From contig NC_077247.1 in assembly GCF_947179165.1 (NCBI RefSeq), positions 17,463,501-17,527,500 on the forward strand: a stretch of DNA of 64,000 nt, written 5' to 3'. Position 1 is the stretch's first letter, and each line of letters begins with the position of its first letter. This DNA is from Solanum dulcamara (Eukaryota; Streptophyta; Magnoliopsida; Solanales; Solanaceae). This document shows positions 58,700 through 64,000 of the stretch, one piece after another. Under the pieces are notes generated by a model, which searched no databases, had not been told where the DNA came from, and saw nothing but the letters and a program-made list of their open reading frames with translations. The position numbers and the translations under genes were made by a program.

Positions 58700-60270
58700 T
58701 ATTCCCTAGATAGGAAGTCAGGTAGAGAATTATCAATTCATTTTTTATAATGAATATCGAAAGCAAATGGGGTCAATTGAGTCTACCACCTAGCAAATAT
58801 TAATTTGGAGGCATCATGCTTAAAATCTTTTTCAAACATATATTTGACTGATTGAGCGTCTGTCTTGATTAGGAACTATTGATTGTATCAATCATCCTGA
58901 TATTTCAAAATACATTTAACAATACATAACATTTCATGACCGTTGCATATATTCGCTAAGCTTCAGTCCATTTACCTGAATAAAATTTTATAAGATATTC
59001 ATATTTATGATTGAGGTTTACTTGTTTTAATATACCACCATAACCAATGTTTGATACATCGGTTTCAATAATTTTTGGTCAAGCTAGATTAGCCAGTGTT
59101 AAACAAGGTAATAATTTAACATGTTGTTTAATAGATTTAACTAGTTTAGTTAGACTATCAGTCCAAAGAGATTTATGATTTTTTTTAACCGTTCATATAA
59201 TGGGGATAAATCTCTAGATAGATTTTTATAAAAAGGAGAAATATAATTTAAGCTTCTCAAAAATCTTTGAAGCATAGTTCTATCTATTATATTATCAGAA
59301 AATTTAGAAGCAAAGTCAATTGATGTTTGAATAGGAATGATTTTTCCTTGACAAATATTATGTCCAAGAAATCGAACATCTGTTTGAAACAAACTCATTT
59401 TGAGTTTAGATATAACTAAACTATTTTGTATAACAATTTTTTTTAAAATATCAAGATGCTTGATATGAGTTTTAAAAGTCTTTGAATATACCAAAATATC
59501 ATCAATATAAATAATGATAAGATCCAAATAAGGATTAAAGATATCATTCATACTTTTATAAAATTCAGAGGGGCATTTTTCAATCCAAAAGGCATTACGT
59601 TCCATTCATATTGCCAAAGGGAACATTAAAAACAGTTCTATAAGTATGCTCTTTAAAAATCTGAATTTGCCAATAGCCCAATTTTAAATCAAATTTTGAA
59701 AATATATTGGCAACATATAATCTTGATAATAAATTTCTTTTATTTGGAATAGGATACCTAATCCATTTCTAAAATTTATTTAACGGTTTATAATTTATCA
59801 CCAATCTGGGAATACTACATTTTTTCTCTGCTGCATTATTAACATAAAAGGCAGTACAAGACCATAGTAATTTTGATGATTTTATCAAACCCTTTTGTAA
59901 AATATTATCAATCTCTTTTTTATAAAATTTTACTAACTCAATATTCATTTGACAGGGACGTAACTTAGTGGGAATATCATTTTCACATAAATTGTCTTCA
60001 TATGAAAGAGTTACAATATATTTTTTTCTATTTCAAAAAGCACGGGGATGATCGACACAAATATCAATGGCCAGTTGTTCAGAAATTAATTTAATTTTTT
60101 CTTGTACTTTAGCAGGTCTAAATGTATCAAAAATATTCATACTGTATATTTCCAACTGTAAAGAATCAACATGCTTTTATTTCATATTAATTAAAGCATT
60201 TATATCTCTAGTAACTGGTTCAGTTATGAATGAAAAGGATATCTCCTTATTTTTATAACTAACAGTAAAT
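58700..60270 (-). pseudogene. EPRV copy D reverse transcriptase and RNase H
   Basis: RT starts after the protease. Motifs in order: LQKGLIKSSKLLWSCTAFYV, LVINYKPLNKF (then a TAG), and the open piece 59150-59605 with [29 protein letters not shown] and LNYISPFYKNLSRDLS. YIDD is intact. RNase H pieces follow down to about 58700. It would copy pregenomic RNA into DNA. Stops make it inactive. Confidence 0.82.
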
Positions 60271-60276
60271 CATTTT

Positions 60277-60537
60277 TCATCTATTTTTGAAAAAGGGATA
60301 TATAGTATTAATGAAAGGAGTTCCAAATATAATTGGAGGATGTATTTGATCTTTTACTAATAAAAGGAAATGAGGAATGCAGACTTTATTCTGAAAAATA
60401 TGAGTGTTAGATAATTTATATTTTATATCTACAGTAAGACCAGACACCAATTTAACCGTATGGGTAGTTTTTTCAAAATATCTTGAAGGAATTAATCCTT
60501 CTTGACTACAGCTAACATCTGCCCCGCTATCAATCAT
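60277..60537 (-). pseudogene. EPRV copy D aspartic protease
   Basis: The minus strand has MIDSGADVSC, the retropepsin active site (DSG), then HTVKLVSGLTVDIKYKL and PPIIFGTPFINTIYPF, the C-terminal loop. The frame is open through the domain. It would release the viral proteins from the polyprotein. Confidence 0.82.
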
Positions 60538-60776
60538 GGCAGTGTTAGTGATAGTAAATTCATTATTAATTAAAATGTTGCATTTAATATACCAACAATG
60601 AGCAGTTACAATCTGTAATATTTCTAAAAATGAATTTTATTTAGAAGAAGGTTCACTAATTTCTTCTTCCTGAATTAAGACGTCGACCTTACCTTTCCCT
60701 TTATCAGTGGGGAGTGATGATTCTGAATTGTCCTTGTTATCATTAATTTCTAATTGAGAAATTCTATGATCATGAA

Positions 60777-61076
60777 TCATCTGAATTTGTCGAAGAGATT
60801 TAATCTTTTTTTTAGTTTTTCTACTTCGATTTTTAAATCATCTAAAGAAGTGTCTCTTACTACAGTATCAGTCTTTGTATCAAAACGAGCAAGAACTTCT
60901 GTTAAAGAATAAGGTTTAGAATCAAGGTCACTCTTTGATTTAAAAGATTTAGTAGTTTTATTAGATTGGGAGCTGATTGCCGAAGCCATGTTAATAATTT
61001 TGCTCCTCATATTTTCATCAGAAATTTCTTTTAATAGTTCAATAACATTTTCAGAAGTAATGGTATTGACATTCAA
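60777..61076 (-). pseudogene. EPRV copy D spacer between capsid and protease
   Basis: Open frame of 99 codons with no known domain. The end (LDDLKIEVEKLKKRLNLFDK) has heptad spacing and could form a short coiled coil. It lies between the zinc knuckle and the protease. Confidence 0.55.
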
Positions 61077-61139
61077 ATCTTGAAATTGAGATTGAAGTTT
61101 ATAAAACTCATTAGTTTTACACGGACAGTTATTACCTAT

Positions 61140-62768
61140 TCAATTAATACCATAATTAGATGAAATATTATTTTGATTATCAGAAAAATCAAGAAGTTCA
61201 ACTTCACTTTCAGATTTTTTAGATCTAGATTCTGACTCAGAGTAATAATCTGATTCTAAACCAGAAGTGTATAATAAGCCATAAACTTTATCATGAACGT
61301 CTTCATCAAGTTTTAGACTCATAAGTTTTTGAAGTTTACAATTGGGAGCAATATGTCCATATTGACCATATTCATAGCATTTAATTTTGCTAAGGTCTCT
61401 TTTAGAATATTTTTTGGTAAATTGAGTAGATTTACGGTGAGTTCTCTTTGCTTCACATTTTTCTTTTCTCCTACGAGAGCAGAGGTGTTTTCTATAGGGT
61501 CTATCTTGCCTAGAGTGACTAAATGTTTTAGTCTTTTTACCCATTTTATGAGAAGGGCAATCTACAACAAATTGTGTACAAAAGTCTCCTAATTGAGATT
61601 TTTCCTTTTAGCTATTAGCTTTTAGTTATTGAGCTATTTTAAGCTCATTATAGAGATTTAATACTTCCTAAGTGCAAGTGTCAATTAATTGACTATAAGT
61701 AAAACCATCAAAATAAATAGCATAATGAGTTCCTCTAAGAATTTTTTGAACTCTTTCTGCAAATAAAGGGGGAAGTTCATCAATAAATTTGTTCTTCCAG
61801 TGAGTAATATTACTTTCAGGTAAGTCCATTACTCGACTTAAAATGTGTCTTTATACTACCTAAATTCTCCTAAATGTCTACAACAAAGTCCATTTATAAA
61901 AGTTCTAAAAATTTCATTTTGATTGGTAAATCTACCATTAAAATGCTCTAAAATAGTTAAAATCAGTGTATAAACTGCGTCTTGTCGAATATTTTCGACA
62001 GGTCTTTGAGACGTTCCTTCTTCAGAAACAGCTGTCTCAGTAGTTACTTCTCTTTTTATTGAAGTAGTAATAGCAGTGCGAGCATCTTCTGATAAAAAAA
62101 TTATCCCACCAACCTCGTAGTTGGCATGTGAATCCTGCCACTATCATTTTACAAGTGGTATGATCATCATTATGATTTATGGATTTACAAATAGTAGCAT
62201 ACATTAGCATTCGATGTAAAAGAATGGAGACTTATCTATCAGTTAAGCCATCAACATTCCATTCATAGATTTGATCACCGCTATATGATATATTAGTCTG
62301 AATCTAGTCTCTTTCCTCTATTAAAACATCTTGAGGAGTAGGGCGTGGATAATAGTAAGTCAGCATAGATAGTTTTGTAGAATATCTGCTATTTTGACTT
62401 AGTCTAGCCTTTTCGCTTTGATAACTTTTAGAGTGAAATGATTTGAGTTCAGAAGTATCTTCCTCAATTGGAAGATTAGCTATCATACCAATAGGTTTAG
62501 CATTTCAATTTGCTAGCTTCTTATCAAGAAGTGCTTCTAAATTAGTTAAAGACTTAGATTTAAAATCTTTTACTTCTATAGGACGTTGAATATGAGGAGG
62601 AGTCTGAAGAACTGTCTTGCTTTCAAACGTGGAGGCAACATTAGATGGTTGACTCTTACTTATGGTTTTAACCAATAAAATTAATTCATCAAGTTTAATA
62701 TCAAGAGAACTAATATGTTCTCCCATAACTTTAACATAAAGATTCAAATAATTATTTTGAGTAATCAA
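61140..62768 (-). pseudogene. EPRV copy D capsid region with degenerate zinc knuckle
   Basis: The N-terminal part (62304-62768) has HIQRPIEVKDFKSKSL and YYYPRPTPQDVLIEERD, as in copy A. The middle (about 61600-62300) is broken but shows RPVENIRQDAVYTLI and a GFTYSQLIDTCT segment. The C-terminal part (61140-61544) is Lys/Arg-rich, then CYEYGQYGHIAPNC, a CX2CX4HX4C knuckle whose second Cys is Tyr, then a Ser/Glu-rich acidic tail. The basic-knuckle-acidic order is that of caulimovirid capsid proteins. Confidence 0.78.
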
Positions 62769-62776
62769 TTATTAAT

Positions 62777-63166
62777 TTAGCGTATGCTAATTTTAGCAAC
62801 ATCATTATCAATGAATTTCTGAAAGACTGAAAATGTGAGACCGGTATTATTAGGTAAAATAAAAGGATTTTGAGGAGGGTAAATAGCTTTAATGGTATTA
62901 CCACTTCCATCTTTAAAAGTCCTTTGTTCTAAAACTTTGACATACAAAGGTAAATAGGTGGTTATAAACCAAGGAACAAAATACATAATTTGATTATGTA
63001 AAGCACAAGATTCATAGAATTCTTGAGAGATATTGTTTAAATCATCTTGACTATAAGTCTCAAAAAGCCAAGTTTTAAACTTGTTCCATTTATCTTGATG
63101 AAATTCTTTTTGAATATGCTGACGTGCCAGGGATCCTAGACTAAAATCTATTTGGTGTGTCATCAT
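62777..63166 (-). pseudogene. EPRV copy D small ORF (MTHQIDF type)
   Basis: Open for 129 codons, starting MMTHQIDFSLGSLARQHIQ and including QIMYFVPWFITTYLPLYVKV. It is the best-preserved copy of this ORF in the window (copy A at 20990-21387 has stops). Its end continues toward the capsid frame. No domain recognised. Confidence 0.65.
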
Positions 63167-64000
63167 GATTCAAATTTTATTTCTATCAATGCCCTCATTA
63201 GGGTCAAAATCTATTTCGGATGCAGTTGGATCTAGATCAGACAATTTATCAATAGCCTATACAATATTAGTAACTGGGTCGATTTTAACTCTTTCGACCA
63301 TTTTATCGCTCAAAGTATCACTTAAAGTATGTAAAGATAAGCCATATTTCGAGCTGAACTATATACGGGTGCCTCTGGTGATAGGAGAAATATGTTGGAT
63401 CTCTGGTAACGATCTATATCCGAAAAATGATCGTCTGTTATAAACAGGGGATTTATAAATTGGAGTTTTATTATCAGTAAATTAGATACATATCTTTCCA
63501 TCAGGATTTTGGGTGATATGAGAATACTCACTATTAGCCAGATTATTGGTAATCTGATTTGGGGCTATAACCGAGTCTAAAGTCCATGTGGTGGGGAAAT
63601 TAATTTCTTCCCATTTAATGGGTCTCCTTGTGGTAACTTTAGATTTTGTAAAATTAGTTTCGACTAATATAGTCTGATTAGAAGTATCATATAATTTACA
63701 TCTACGATTTAATATGAATAATAATTTAAAATAAATTCTATAAGATAAACATATAAGTTCAGAACCTGGAACATAGTTATAACCATGAGTTTTAACATTT
63801 AATGTTAAGGCATCAAGTATATTGACATCTGACAAAGATAATTGTAGATTTGGTTGTGTATTAAAGTAAACTGGACCATACCCCACTGTTAATTCATTGA
63901 ACCCATTAATGATTGTCTAAAATTTAAATTCCTAGCATCTCTTAGTGCAGCTAGAAAAGTTTCAGGTAACCCTTTAAGAGTTAAGGGTTTAAAAGCAATT
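63167..64000 (-). pseudogene. EPRV copy D movement protein (30K type), cut by the window
   Basis: The open piece 63482-63886 has YGPVYFNTQPNLQLSLSDVN and ILDALTLNVKTHGYNYVPG, the 30K movement-protein core, then RRPIKWEEINFPTTWTLDSV. Upstream, LRDARNLNF-type sequence is in another frame. It would open plasmodesmata for virus spread in infected plants. The N-terminus lies beyond 64000. Confidence 0.78.

Larger units (their letters stand above)
56236..64000 (-). mobile_element. Endogenous pararetrovirus copy D, nearly a complete genome
   Basis: In viral order (right to left): movement protein, small ORF, capsid with zinc knuckle, protease, RT, RNase H, ORF4, promoter and leader. About 7.8 kb is present, close to a whole caulimovirid genome; only the movement-protein start and the primer site are outside or lost. 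Every gene carries stops or frameshifts, so it is a fossil. Confidence 0.88.

Noticed and set aside
17965..64000. An EPRV copy able to give rise to virus
   Set aside because: Every copy has stops, frameshifts, missing genes or insertions; none has all genes open.

Overview
The window is plant nuclear DNA, most likely from Solanaceae and probably Solanum (inference). It is AT-rich, has GT-AG introns, and is dominated by Ty3/gypsy LTR retrotransposons of the chromovirus (Tekay/Del-like) type. It also holds several old copies of an endogenous pararetrovirus (EPRV, Caulimoviridae, Solendovirus-like). Only one host protein gene could be supported: a five-exon WD40 gene of the WDR76/CMR1 family on the minus strand (7230-10521).

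Layout. 1-6260: a decayed, apparently chimeric minus-strand gypsy element. 6261-10935: the WDR76-like gene and its flanks, with an E2F-type site about 110 bp upstream of the start codon. 10936-12815: a 5'-truncated LINE with a poly-A tail. 12816-17964: two truncated gypsy remnants facing opposite ways. 17965-34102: EPRV copy A (minus), split by a solo LTR (18013-20166) and by a complete but stop-riddled plus-strand gypsy element (21416-32613), whose own 3' LTR carries another solo LTR (30072-32397). 34103-39666: rearranged EPRV copy B (minus). It includes an inverted capsid-gene fragment and a head-to-tail array of roughly 1.45-kb mini-units that contain only promoter/leader plus an internally deleted ORF4. 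39667-42244: an LTR fragment with a solo LTR inside it. 42245-55510: EPRV copy C (plus), interrupted in ORF4 by a young gypsy element (43899-53517) whose gag-pol frame is open except for one stop. 55511-56235: trinucleotide microsatellites. 56236-64000: EPRV copy D (minus), nearly a whole viral genome, running out of the window inside the movement-protein gene.

The transposable elements are not a cooperating system. They record successive insertions: EPRVs first, gypsy elements into them, then LTRs into those, and the order can be read from target-site duplications (exact CTTTC, exact TATGT, near-exact GGAGG/GGAGA and GGTTA/AGTTA). I found no convincing new multi-gene system. The most unusual structure is the tandem defective EPRV mini-unit at about 34.4-37.3 kb, whose repeat junction lies at the viral primer-binding site.
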